Source of the DNA: Alphaproteobacteria bacterium | GTDB lineage: Bacteria; Pseudomonadota; Alphaproteobacteria; ATCC43930; CGMCC-115725 | Direction: 5' to 3' | DNA length: 26,737 nucleotides | Assembly: GCA_019237175.1 (NCBI GenBank) | Contig: JAFAHP010000096.1 | Location: 1 to 26,737, forward strand | In this document: piece after piece, positions 7,466 through 15,522 of the stretch | Numbering within the stretch: position 1 is the stretch's first letter | Layout of the letters: the number at the start of each line of letters is the position of its first letter | Position numbers and translations under genes: made by a program | The notes under the pieces: generated by a model | Databases searched by the model: none | What the model was told of the DNA's origin: nothing | Seen by the model: the letters and a program-made list of their open reading frames with translations, nothing else

Positions 7466-8581
7466 TCACCCGAGGACGAGACCGTTCGCGGCAGCGCGTT
7501 TCCCAGCAAGCTGCCGCTTGATGCGAAACTCCAGGCATTCGGGCTCCAACATTTCAGCCTGTCGATAATAGCTCTCGCTCTCCGCATAGCGGGCCAGACG
7601 GAACGCGCAGTGGCCCATTTCGGCGAAGGCCCCTGCCCCAAAAATGCGGCGGTCGTAGGAAAGCTCGCCCATTAGAGTGTCCGGATTTACTTGTGCGAGG
7701 CGTTCGAAGGTAGGAAGCGCCTCTGCGTGCCGCCCGGCCTTGACGAGCACCCGCGCCTCGATCCACTGCAATAGCAGATTATCGGGCTGCAGCGCCTTCG
7801 CCTCCTTGATCAGCGGCAGCGCCTCTTCGCCTCTGAACAGACGGAGTTTGACCAGTTCGATGAGGCACATAGCGATTTCCGGCCCGCGGCCCGAACTGTG
7901 CCGCGCAACTTCTGCCCCTCGCGACCAGGCCGCTTCGGCCTCAGCCAAGCGACCGAGGTCGCGATAAACCGAGCCCAGGTGCCACCACAAATAAATCCGG
8001 TCGGGGTCGACCTGCACCTGTTTGGTGAGTAGGGGTAAATTTCTCTCGGCCTTGTGCGACTGGTCCCCATCGTAGCCGAGATGATCGATCGTCAGCCGCG
8101 AGGATCCGATCCATCCCCAGCCGGCCGCGACAATCCCATTGAGGTCCGGCATGATCGTCTCGTGAATTGCGCTCCTGAAACGGATGCGCGGATCACGCCG
8201 AAACAAGCGGTGTTCCGGGTAAGCGGTGCACCCGGTGCACGGATAAAAGCGGACCGTGCAGGCACACAAGCGGGGATCGCGAAGCTCGCTTTCCAGCACG
8301 CGGCGATCGTAGGGCCGGACCCGTTCATCAGCATCGATGTAGAGGATCCAGTCCGCTGTCGCCTGGTCAATCGCATGATTTCGCGCCGCCGCGAAGTCGT
8401 CATGCCACTCATAATTGAATAAGCGCGCACCGTGAGCAACCGCAATCTCGCGGCTATTGTCAGAGGATCCGGTGTCAGCGACGATGATCTCGTCAACGAG
8501 TCCCGCAATCGAGCGCAGACAAGCGCCGATGTGGTTTTCCTCGTTTCGTACGATAAGAGCGGCAGAGATCAGCTTTTGCAC
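7466..8581 (-). CDS. GT2-family glycosyltransferase with TPR-like C-terminus
   Basis: About 371 residues from a GTG at 8581 (AGGA 9 bases upstream). This gives the usual N-terminus for the family, KLISAALIVRNEENHIGACL. The frame is open to a GTG at 8692, but the added residues look non-homologous. The GT-A domain has VADTGSSDNS and the DxD motif as YIDADERV at about 81-88. From about residue 190 the protein is helical with TPR-like periodicity (WWHLGSVYRDLGRLAEAEAA, ARVLVKAGRHAEALPTFERL). GT2 enzymes with TPR tails include protein and peptide glycosyltransferases such as SunS, which glycosylates a RiPP cysteine; that comparison is by architecture only. It is separated from the other cluster genes by the sulfotransferase remnant. 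Confidence 0.88.
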   Translation of the reverse strand: MQKLISAALIVRNEENHIGACLRSIAGLVDEIIVADTGSSDNSREIAVAHGARLFNYEWHDDFAAARNHAIDQATADWILYIDADERVRPYDRRVLESELRDPRLCACTVRFYPCTGCTAYPEHRLFRRDPRIRFRSAIHETIMPDLNGIVAAGWGWIGSSRLTIDHLGYDGDQSHKAERNLPLLTKQVQVDPDRIYLWWHLGSVYRDLGRLAEAEAAWSRGAEVARHSSGRGPEIAMCLIELVKLRLFRGEEALPLIKEAKALQPDNLLLQWIEARVLVKAGRHAEALPTFERLAQVNPDTLMGELSYDRRIFGAGAFAEMGHCAFRLARYAESESYYRQAEMLEPECLEFRIKRQLAGKRAAANGLVLG

Positions 8582-9052
8582 CGCAAAGTGTCCTGTATCG
8601 AGTCGCGGAACTCCACCGTCGACGAGTTCTTCGGGTTCGTCGGCCCATCGAAGATACCACGCCCGCCGCGGCTGACAACCGAGATGGGTCACGTGTCCAT
8701 AACAGATAAAATGTAGGGATTTGGTAGCACACGATCTGTCTCGTTAGATCGAGGCTTCCTCACCGGTCGCAGGCGAACGACGAATTCGCCGAAAGCGAGC
8801 GATCCGGATAGAAAACCTGTCGGGATAATAGGTTAATTGGGCATTTTACCCAAACGCGAGGGGGGCAGGCTCTTCTTATGCTTTCTCGGCAAAATGGCCC
8901 GGAGCTTGTCAAGATCGCAGTCTAGCCGCACCCGCCGAAGCCTAATCCCAGCCTGCAGACATCTCGATTACCCAGTCGGCAGGCTCGACCGACGCCGACA
9001 GCGAGCCGGCTCGAACTGGGCCCCTTGGCGCCGGGTTGACAGCGAGCCTCGG
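8582..9052. other. Intergenic stretch without a supported gene
   Basis: The first 110 bases could extend the GT2 reading frame to an upstream GTG. Beyond that the open frames on either strand have Arg-rich, low-complexity translations with no motif and no ribosome site. A small stem (TTGGG/CCCAA around 8836-8854) is too weak to call a terminator. Upstream promoter elements for the GT2 gene probably lie in the AT-rich part near 8700-8850. Confidence 0.4.
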
Positions 9053-9370
9053 TCATGGACGCAAGTCGGCGCGGGCACTTCGCGGGTCGATCAGCCGCGG
9101 CTCGTTGATGGTCACCCGAGTGCCCGGTACCCGGGTATCGACGATCTCCCTAAGATGCAACTCACGCGATAACGGCCAGCCGGGATCAACCGCTACCGGT
9201 GGAGAGCGACAGCACAACGAAAACGGGACGCTGATCGCAATGCCGGTAGTGATCGGAAAGTAGAAAGCGCCACGCGGACTGCGGATGTGGATGTCCCTCG
9301 GCAAATGTTCGAGCCCGCGGCGGCTGACCGGCGGCCACAAGAGGCCGGTTGCCACGCGGACCAAACTCAT
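9053..9370 (-). CDS. Possible DUF2905-type small membrane protein
   Basis: A frame of about 105 residues from the ATG at 9370. Its first 50 residues match the pattern I know for DUF2905 proteins: a short hydrophobic segment with GLLWPPVSRRGLEHLPRDI, then FYFPITTGIAISVPFSL, which is the second hydrophobic segment. Normal family members are about 65-75 residues and end after this segment. Here about 50 extra polar residues follow, and the first membrane segment is short at its N-terminus. No Shine-Dalgarno sequence precedes the ATG. It may be an eroded copy or have a different start. The function of the family is not known. Confidence 0.45.
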   Translation of the reverse strand: MSLVRVATGLLWPPVSRRGLEHLPRDIHIRSPRGAFYFPITTGIAISVPFSLCCRSPPVAVDPGWPLSRELHLREIVDTRVPGTRVTINEPRLIDPRSARADLRP

Positions 9371-9627
9371 GATGACAGGCGGCCGTCCCGTAGCCGTGAT
9401 ATGGAGAGCGAATAGGGGCGATGAAGGGCGTAACGCGGGCCATGCCGATCCTGCCGCGGCACCCGGCACAACCGAGCCTGGGCGACGACGACGCGGCGCG
9501 CCGCGAGGGCCCGCTCCCCTCGCTCCGGCAGAATGCACGCCTTTGTGCTCTCGCCACCGTTAAAAAGTGGCTATCGTTTTCTCGACCTCCACACCATTTG
9601 ATTCACCAGACGCTATCGGAGCCAAAA

Positions 9628-9810
9628 TTGGATTGGATAGTTATTCACTGGTTTGAGCTCAGCACGTTGGTGCTGCTTTGCCTCAACCTGTGGTTTGTAT
9701 CCGCCGTCCTCAGTACTTTGAGAGAAACCAATCGATGGCTATCCTTTCTTTCACGCGTTCAGTGGGACGAAGTCAACAGCCAAATTATTCCGAATAACCC
9801 AAGATCATAA
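9628..9810 (+). CDS. Possible 60-residue single-pass membrane protein
   Basis: A TTG at 9628 is preceded by GGAG with a 6-base spacer. It opens a 60-residue frame with a hydrophobic segment (FELSTLVLLCLNLWFVSAVL) followed by an amphipathic, Trp-containing stretch (RETNRWLSFLSRVQWDE). The region is clearly more AT-rich than its surroundings, and the hydrophobic pattern is not what a random frame gives in GC-rich DNA. The frame stays open further upstream to an ATG at 9421, but that part is Arg/Pro-rich and overlaps the start of the DUF2905-like gene on the other strand. I do not recognise the family. Confidence 0.4.
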   Translation: MDWIVIHWFELSTLVLLCLNLWFVSAVLSTLRETNRWLSFLSRVQWDEVNSQIIPNNPRS

Positions 9811-10078
9811 TACTGCGAATTTCTGAAATTTTATCTTTATCATCCCGGCCGCAAGAGGCGCCCCGCCGCCTTTCCCGCCCCGGCTTCGATCGCCGCCATG
9901 TCGCAGGCGATCCGCTCACGAATATTTGATCGCTAACCTGCCGGCCTGTTCGCCGTGTTTGCGCGCCGCGCGAGGACTCGGCTCGAATGCTCGAAGGACC
10001 TGCAACGACATCGCCCGCTAGGTGTTTAACCGAGCGAGCCTTCTCTTCGTCGTGCGCCATGCTGCTCGCTTCCCTGTC

Positions 10079-12466
10079 ATGCTAAACATGCCGGATCAAA
10101 CGCCGGGAAGAGGTCGAGACCGGGACGGGGGCGAACGGCCGCAACGGCCGGGCAGCCGAACCGCGGCAGCGGCAGCGGAATTCCTCAAGGCCGCGGGTGC
10201 CGATCTTGGGGCACTTGCGGCACAGCTGAGGGTCTCATTGCGCCGATACCACCGGCGGCTGACCCAAGATCCGCGGTCCAGGACCGCTGATCGGCGCACG
10301 AACCCGCCGCATGCACGCGTCGTCGGGCGTAACCTTCACAGGCTTTTGCTGGGTCTCGCAGTTGCGAGCATCGGCGCCGTGCTCGTCATATCCGGCGCAT
10401 TGCTGTGGGCGCTGCTCGGCTTGCCGCTTGACCAGCGGGTGACTGAGCCACGCCAACCGACCCTGTTGCTCGAAGCGGCAAATAGTAAACCGCTGGGACG
10501 GGCTGGGCCCCTCAGAATGGCGGATGACTCCCTTAAGGACTTTGCGCCGATCTTGATCAAAGCGGTGCTCAGCATCGAAGACCGGCGGTTCTACAATCAT
10601 CGAGGTATCGATTTCTGGGGCATCTTGCGAGCGGCGCATGCCAACCGTAACGCGGGAGAGGTCGTCGAAGGCGGCAGCACGATTACCCAGCAGCTGGTCA
10701 AACGCGAATATCTGGGCGACGAGCGCTCCTATGTGCGCAAGCTTCGGGAAGCCCTGATCGCGATTTGGCTCGAAGCGCATCTCAGCAAAGATCAGATCCT
10801 GACCCGATATCTCGACGACCTGTATCTCGGCGACGGCACCTATGGCATGGCCGCAGCCGCGCGTCTTTATTTTAACAAGACCGTAGCCGAGGTGACATTG
10901 TCGGAAGCAGCAATGCTGGCCGGTTTGATCAAGGCTCCATCGGAACTCGATCCATTGCGTCACCCGCAAGCCGCCGAGGCGCGGGCGGCGGCCGTGCTCG
11001 ACGCTATGGTTGCTAATCACGTGATCGACAACACCGCGGCCGATGCAGCCAAGGCGAGACCCGCCACGCTGAATTCGCCGCGGCTCCTGGCGCCGGCAAA
11101 ATCGTGGTTCACCGATTGGGTCGCAAGCCAGGCCGAGGGGTTGGCCGGCACGCAGTCCGGCATCGTGCGGGTGCGCACCACACTCGTGCCGGAACTGCAA
11201 AGGATTGCGCAGCAGGTTCTGGATGATGCCCTGATGACCGAAGGCCAACGGCTGGGCGTATCACAAGGGGCGCTTGTCGCAATGCGATCCGACGGTGCGG
11301 TGCTGGCAATGGTCGGCGGTCGGAATTATCGCACGAGCCAGTTCAATCGCGCCACCGACGCGAAACGTCAACCGGGCTCGGCATTTAAGCTGTTCGTCTA
11401 CCTCGCCGCGTTGCGCAAAGGCTACGCCCCGCAAGACTCGATCGACGCCGCGCCGGTCGACATCAACGGCTGGCAGCCCGCAAATTTCGATAACGAGCAC
11501 TTCGGCCGCATCACGCTCGCCGACGCTTTTGCTCAATCGGTTAACACCGCGGCCGTACGGCTTGCGATGAATGTTGGATTGGACAACGTTATCGCCGCCG
11601 CACGCGATCTCGGCGTTACCGAGCGGCTTCCCAATGTACCGAGCCTGGCATTGGGATCGGTCGGAATCAGTCTTCTCGATATGACGGATGCCTTTGCGTG
11701 CGTCCAGGCGGACCGGATGCACTTGCGACCCTGGGGAGTGGCCGCGATCGGCAGCGCCAACCACTCGCGGCTGCTGAAAACGACGCCGGCGGTTGCGGAG
11801 CAGACTTTGGACCCTTATCAAAAGCCGCTTGTTGATCTGTTGCGCGGAGTGGTCGAGCGGGGCACCGGGCGAATGGCGGCGCTAGACGGCTTTGCCGCGG
11901 GGAAGACCGGCACTAGTCAAGACTATCGCGACGCCTGGTTCATTGGCTTCAACGATGCGCTTGTCGTCGGGGTCTGGGTCGGCAATGACGACGACCGTCC
12001 CATGAAGCGCGTCGTCGGCGGCTCGTTGCCGGTTTCCATCTGGAAGCAGTTCATGACCAAAGCAATTCCCTTGCTCGATCAGCAGGGAGTGCAGGTCGCC
12101 CTAAAGACCCCGGCTGACGCGTCGACGCCTCAGTCCGATCAGCAAACCATGCCCGACGAAGAGGCGGTGCAAGGATCGTCGGAGCCATCAAATCCGAGTT
12201 GTGACGACGCGGCGTGTGCGGCGAAATATCAGTCGTTTCGGCCGTCCGACTGTACCTATCAGCCCTATTACGGGGGGCCCCGCCTCCGATGCGAAAAGGG
12301 TGGACCGCCGTCAGACCGGGCCGCGCAAAGCGCTGACGCCGCAGCCACGGCCGGCGGCAGGCAATGCGACATCGCTCTCTGTTCGCAAACCTACTCGTCG
12401 TTCAATCCCTCGGATTGTACCTACCAGCCCTATGGCGGCGGGCCGCGTCAGCTCTGCGAGAAATGA
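10079..12466 (+). CDS. PBP1A-type bifunctional peptidoglycan glycosyltransferase/transpeptidase
   Basis: About 795 residues. The ATG at 10079 is used; ATG 10088 and GTG 10022 are alternatives, and none has a clear ribosome site. A basic, Arg-rich cytosolic N-terminus of about 100 residues precedes one membrane anchor (GLAVASIGAVLVISGALLWALLG). The GT51 glycosyltransferase domain follows with EDRRFYNHRG, GGSTITQQLVK and the YLDDLYLGDGTYGMAAAA motif. The transpeptidase has SAFK (nucleophile Ser at about 434), SVN in QSVNTAAVRLA, and KTGTS near 625. The enzyme polymerises lipid II and cross-links peptides in the periplasm. The C-terminus carries two copies of a 33-residue four-Cys motif, described separately. 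It stands alone, not in an operon. Confidence 0.95.
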   Translation: MLNMPDQTPGRGRDRDGGERPQRPGSRTAAAAAEFLKAAGADLGALAAQLRVSLRRYHRRLTQDPRSRTADRRTNPPHARVVGRNLHRLLLGLAVASIGAVLVISGALLWALLGLPLDQRVTEPRQPTLLLEAANSKPLGRAGPLRMADDSLKDFAPILIKAVLSIEDRRFYNHRGIDFWGILRAAHANRNAGEVVEGGSTITQQLVKREYLGDERSYVRKLREALIAIWLEAHLSKDQILTRYLDDLYLGDGTYGMAAAARLYFNKTVAEVTLSEAAMLAGLIKAPSELDPLRHPQAAEARAAAVLDAMVANHVIDNTAADAAKARPATLNSPRLLAPAKSWFTDWVASQAEGLAGTQSGIVRVRTTLVPELQRIAQQVLDDALMTEGQRLGVSQGALVAMRSDGAVLAMVGGRNYRTSQFNRATDAKRQPGSAFKLFVYLAALRKGYAPQDSIDAAPVDINGWQPANFDNEHFGRITLADAFAQSVNTAAVRLAMNVGLDNVIAAARDLGVTERLPNVPSLALGSVGISLLDMTDAFACVQADRMHLRPWGVAAIGSANHSRLLKTTPAVAEQTLDPYQKPLVDLLRGVVERGTGRMAALDGFAAGKTGTSQDYRDAWFIGFNDALVVGVWVGNDDDRPMKRVVGGSLPVSIWKQFMTKAIPLLDQQGVQVALKTPADASTPQSDQQTMPDEEAVQGSSEPSNPSCDDAACAAKYQSFRPSDCTYQPYYGGPRLRCEKGGPPSDRAAQSADAAATAGGRQCDIALCSQTYSSFNPSDCTYQPYGGGPRQLCEK
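12200..12463 (+). repeat. Two copies of a 33-residue Cys-rich motif at the PBP C-terminus
   Basis: Codons 12200-12298 and 12365-12463 encode two 33-residue units, each with four Cys at unit positions 1, 6, 18 and 31 and the shared core PSDCTYQPY, then GGPR and CEK. They are joined by a 22-residue Ala/Pro/Asp-rich linker. The spacing suggests two disulfide pairs per unit in the oxidising periplasm. The composition is reminiscent of small BA14K-type domains of alphaproteobacteria, a loose comparison. A role in binding cell-wall or surface glycan is a guess. Confidence 0.8.
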
Positions 12467-12508
12467 CGACCCAGGTCAATCGCAAGACCGCATGTGAAAC
12501 CTTTCTGC

Positions 12509-12697
12509 CTAGTGCAAAGCGGGTCCGAACAAAATCTCCGAGAGATCGCAGCGCGCCAAAAATTCATGCGCGTTCTCTTCGTTTTCAAAATAACGCAAAC
12601 CACCGTCTGCTTCGCAGATCGGCTTACCGTTCCACACCACATAGACTTTGCCGTTCGGTGCCGGACGGATTTTCGTGTTTCGGAACGTATCGCTCAT
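12509..12697 (-). CDS. Small hypothetical protein
   Basis: A 62-residue protein starting at MSDTFRN (ATG at 12697; GGGG lies 5 bases upstream). An ATG four codons earlier is possible. The sequence is balanced and cytosolic, with PNGKVYVVWNGKPICEADGG followed by RYFENEENAHEFLARCD, so probably a small beta-hairpin plus helix. Codon use is like real genes and not Arg-rich like the antisense frames. It is convergent with the PBP1A gene, 42 bases away. I do not recognise a named family; similar small hypothetical proteins in alphaproteobacteria seem familiar, but this is from memory. Two Cys residues and aromatic residues are the only notable features. Confidence 0.6.
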   Translation of the reverse strand: MSDTFRNTKIRPAPNGKVYVVWNGKPICEADGGLRYFENEENAHEFLARCDLSEILFGPALH

Positions 12698-12910
12698 GCC
12701 AGCCCCCATCTCCGCAGCACAGAGCGATTCCGTTCCCGATCGGTTAAAAACAAGTTAATGGTTCTGCGTCGGCATGAGTTTATACTGTAAAGAATTGCTG
12801 CGGATCGTAACTCGGTCGTGACAAGCAAGCTGCGAACACCGATTGTAAAGTAGTTACCGGGGAATCGCAATTTATAGCAACGGGCGGCTGATCTTAAACC
12901 GCGCATCAGC

Positions 12911-13723
12911 CTACCACCGGTCCCACGGGTTGGCGGGATGCCGATAAGGTCGGCCAGCGGACGGCACCGAGCCGCGGCTCGCCCGCCGCTGCTCGAGAAA
13001 TGTCCGCGGCCGGGTGGTGGCCAACATAGCGCTGCGCTGCGGCCGGAGCAGCAAAGTGCCATGCCGGCGCAATTGAGTGAGCAGAAGCATGCCGGCAACG
13101 AACCCGCCCACATGCGCCCAAAAGGCAACGCCAGGGCCGTTGCGGCCCTGTTCCACGCCGCTGATCAGCTGCATCGCAAACCAGAGACCGAGCAGTATCC
13201 ACGCTGGAACGTTGACGATCCGAAAAAAGATCACAATCCAGACAAAAACATGGACGTTGGCCCGCGGGGATAACACCGCATAAGCTCCGAGCACCCCCGC
13301 GATGGCGCCGCTCGCGCCGATCATCGGCACATGCGAGCCCGGATCGGACAAGCCTTGGATAAGCGCCGCGGCCACGCCGCTTGCCAAATAAAGCACGATA
13401 TAGCGAAAATGTCCGAGTTCGTCCTCGACATTATGCCCAAATATCCACAAAAACAGCATATTTCCGATCAGGTGAAACCACCCGCCGTGCAGGAACATGC
13501 TGGTGAATATCGTCACCCAGGGGGGCAGGGGGTGTAAATAAGGTGCGAGATGGGCCCGGCCAAACAACACCGCCGGGATCATGGCGTAACCGTACACGAC
13601 CCGGTGTTGATTTTGACCGAGCTCCCAAAAGAAGGCTCCGATGCACAGGCCGATCAGCAGATAGTTGACGACAGGGGCACGGCGGGCCGGGTTGTCGTCA
13701 TACAGCGGGAGGGCAAAAATCAC
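12911..13723 (-). CDS. Rhomboid-family intramembrane serine protease
   Basis: About 270 residues from the GTG at 13723, which gives the common family start FALPLYDDNPARRAPVVNYLL. The frame is open to a TTG at 13804, but the added part lacks family character. The catalytic dyad is Ser in MIGASGAIAGVLG (about 138) and His in WAHVGGFVAGML (about 204). The oxyanion-side HLIGNMLFLWIFG motif lies near 84-96. About six membrane helices are visible, ending in a basic cytosolic tail of about 55 residues rich in Arg and Pro. Rhomboids cut single-pass membrane proteins within or near the bilayer. The substrate here is unknown. It diverges from the dienelactone-hydrolase-like gene. Confidence 0.93.
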   Translation of the reverse strand: MIFALPLYDDNPARRAPVVNYLLIGLCIGAFFWELGQNQHRVVYGYAMIPAVLFGRAHLAPYLHPLPPWVTIFTSMFLHGGWFHLIGNMLFLWIFGHNVEDELGHFRYIVLYLASGVAAALIQGLSDPGSHVPMIGASGAIAGVLGAYAVLSPRANVHVFVWIVIFFRIVNVPAWILLGLWFAMQLISGVEQGRNGPGVAFWAHVGGFVAGMLLLTQLRRHGTLLLRPQRSAMLATTRPRTFLEQRRASRGSVPSAGRPYRHPANPWDRW

Positions 13724-13907
13724 GGCGCTATATTTGGGGCCGGCGCACGGGTTGCGCGAGACGCCCGAGGGTTTGTGACCAGCGCCGGTTATGGCTTGTC
13801 CCAAACCGCTCGGACCGGTAGCTCACTCCCTTCCATCAAGGGGGATTGTTAGCCCAGAGGGTCGGCAATCGAGCCCCAACGAAATGATAGAATCAAGGAG
13901 TGCAACG

Positions 13908-14768
13908 ATGAAGCGTTGGGCCGTGGCCGCCGCTGCGGCAGCGCTGATCGGCTGGACGAACACAGCAACAGCGCAACAGCTCGTGCATTTCCCGTCGCTC
14001 GACCCCGGTGGCACGATGCTCGACGGCTATCTCTACCGGGCTGCCGAGGCGGGCCCGCATCCGGGTGTCGTGTTCTTGCACGGCTGCGGCGGCATGATCA
14101 GTGATCGCCTCGGCACGATCAACACGCGCGAGGTCGAGTGGGCGATGGCGCTGAACAGCATTGGCTATACCGTGCTGATGGTCGACAGCTTCGGCCCGCG
14201 CGGCGTCGTCAACACGTGCGCGCCGGCGACCTTTAACCCGACAGTGATCGCGAACCGCCCGAAAGATGCTTACGGTGCCATGCTTTATCTGCAGAGCCAG
14301 CCCTTCGTCCGCGGCGACCGAATTGGCGCCATCGGCTGGTCGGCCGGCGGCGGCACGATATTGGGGACGATCGCGCGCGCGAGTCTCGGCCGGCCCGCGG
14401 CCTTGCCGCACGGCGATTTCCGTGCGGCAGTCGCATTCTATCCCGCCCGCTGCAGCGCGGACAGGTGGCCGGTGACATGGACGACCGAGATCCCGTTTCT
14501 GGTGCTACTCGGTGCCGCCGATGTCTGGACCCCAGCCGCGCCGTGCAAAGCCTTTCTCGACGGCGCCATCGTCCGGGGCTCGCCGATCGAGGTGGAGGTG
14601 TATCCGGGCGCTTATCACGATTTCGACTGGCCTAACATGCCGCTCCACGAATCGCCGAAATACCGCACGGCCGCTGGGATCGTGCCGATTCAGGGCACCG
14701 ATCCGGCGGCGCGCCGGGAGGCATTTGCGCGGGTGCCCGCCTTCCTCGCGCGCTTTCTCGGCAATTAA
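13908..14768 (+). CDS. Secreted dienelactone-hydrolase-like alpha/beta hydrolase
   Basis: A 286-residue protein. The ATG at 13908 is preceded by AAGGAG with a 7-base spacer. An N-terminal signal peptide (KRW, a run of Ala, then TATA before QQ) ends near residue 22, so the protein is periplasmic or secreted. Alpha/beta-hydrolase landmarks follow: VVFLHGCGG (oxyanion hole), the nucleophile elbow GWSAGGG with Ser at about 145, the acid Asp in GAADVWTP at about 205, and His in GAYHDFD at about 237. True dienelactone hydrolases have Cys at the nucleophile, and here it is Ser, so ester or related hydrolysis of another substrate is more likely. The gene stands alone, diverging from the rhomboid gene. 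Confidence 0.9.
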   Translation: MKRWAVAAAAAALIGWTNTATAQQLVHFPSLDPGGTMLDGYLYRAAEAGPHPGVVFLHGCGGMISDRLGTINTREVEWAMALNSIGYTVLMVDSFGPRGVVNTCAPATFNPTVIANRPKDAYGAMLYLQSQPFVRGDRIGAIGWSAGGGTILGTIARASLGRPAALPHGDFRAAVAFYPARCSADRWPVTWTTEIPFLVLLGAADVWTPAAPCKAFLDGAIVRGSPIEVEVYPGAYHDFDWPNMPLHESPKYRTAAGIVPIQGTDPAARREAFARVPAFLARFLGN

Positions 14769-14958
14769 ACGCGAATCGATCGTCGCGACCGGACTATGCC
14801 AGGCCAAACCCGCGGATGAGAAAGCACGGGCCTTATTTTCGGGAGCCAGGATGAGCCGGCCTATTTCGCTGAAGCCACCCGTAAAGGCGCAATTGCCCTC
14901 TCGGGAAGCGCCCGCAACATGCGCCCGCGGCTGAGAGGAGCGGAGCGACGATTGCGAC

Positions 14959-15441
14959 ATGCCTGAGCTCATCACGCCGACGACTGCGCCACTCGACACC
15001 GTCGCCCATATCATTCAGTTGGCGCTGACCCCGATCTTTCTATTGTCAGGCATAGCAGCGCTGCTCAACGTGTTTGCCACGCGGCTGGCGCGGGTTGGCG
15101 ATCGGGTCGACCAGATCGCAAAAGAGATGGAGGGCGCCGAACCCGAAGTGATTGCCATTCTCTCACTGCAGCTGGCGCGGCTGCGTCGGCGATCCCTGGC
15201 GCTCGATGTCGCAGTTGTGCTCGCCGCAGCTGGTGCAGCTGCTACTTGCGGTTCGGTGCTGACCTTGTTTGTCGGCGCGGTCGGCAACAAATTCGCCGCT
15301 TCGGTGCTGTTCGCCGCCTTTGCCGCGGCAGTGTTGTGCACAATCGGGGCGATTATCGCCTACACCGCGGAGATGCTGATGACCGGCAGCGGCGTGCGGG
15401 CCGAGGTCGCCGCCCGCCGCGAGCCCCCAGAGCGCGGGTGA
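14959..15441 (+). CDS. DUF2721 membrane protein
   Basis: A 160-residue protein with the DUF2721 pattern: an N-terminal hydrophobic helix (IIQLALTPIFLLSGIAALLN) followed directly by TRLARVGDRVDQIAKEM, a charged helical stretch, a cluster of Arg (LARLRRRS) and two more hydrophobic helices. Three membrane segments are predicted. GGAG sequences lie 12-22 bases before the ATG, which is somewhat far. The function of the family is not established. It converges on the HEAT-repeat gene. Confidence 0.85.
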   Translation: MPELITPTTAPLDTVAHIIQLALTPIFLLSGIAALLNVFATRLARVGDRVDQIAKEMEGAEPEVIAILSLQLARLRRRSLALDVAVVLAAAGAAATCGSVLTLFVGAVGNKFAASVLFAAFAAAVLCTIGAIIAYTAEMLMTGSGVRAEVAARREPPERG

Positions 15442-15522
15442 TATTCCGGCCAGCGATATTGAGCCGCCCTCCAAAGACTCCGTGGATAGATCGCGCGCTC
15501 GGCGGTACTTGGCGGCGGCGGC

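Noticed and set aside
6950..7675. Plus-strand open frame of 241 codons spanning the sulfotransferase remnant and the GT2 gene end
   Set aside because: Wrong frame for the sulfotransferase motifs and antisense to GT2 at its 3' end; Arg/Ser-rich without recognisable features.
10235..11248. Minus-strand open frame of 337 codons
   Set aside because: It lies wholly antisense to the PBP1A domains, which have intact catalytic motifs in the other strand.
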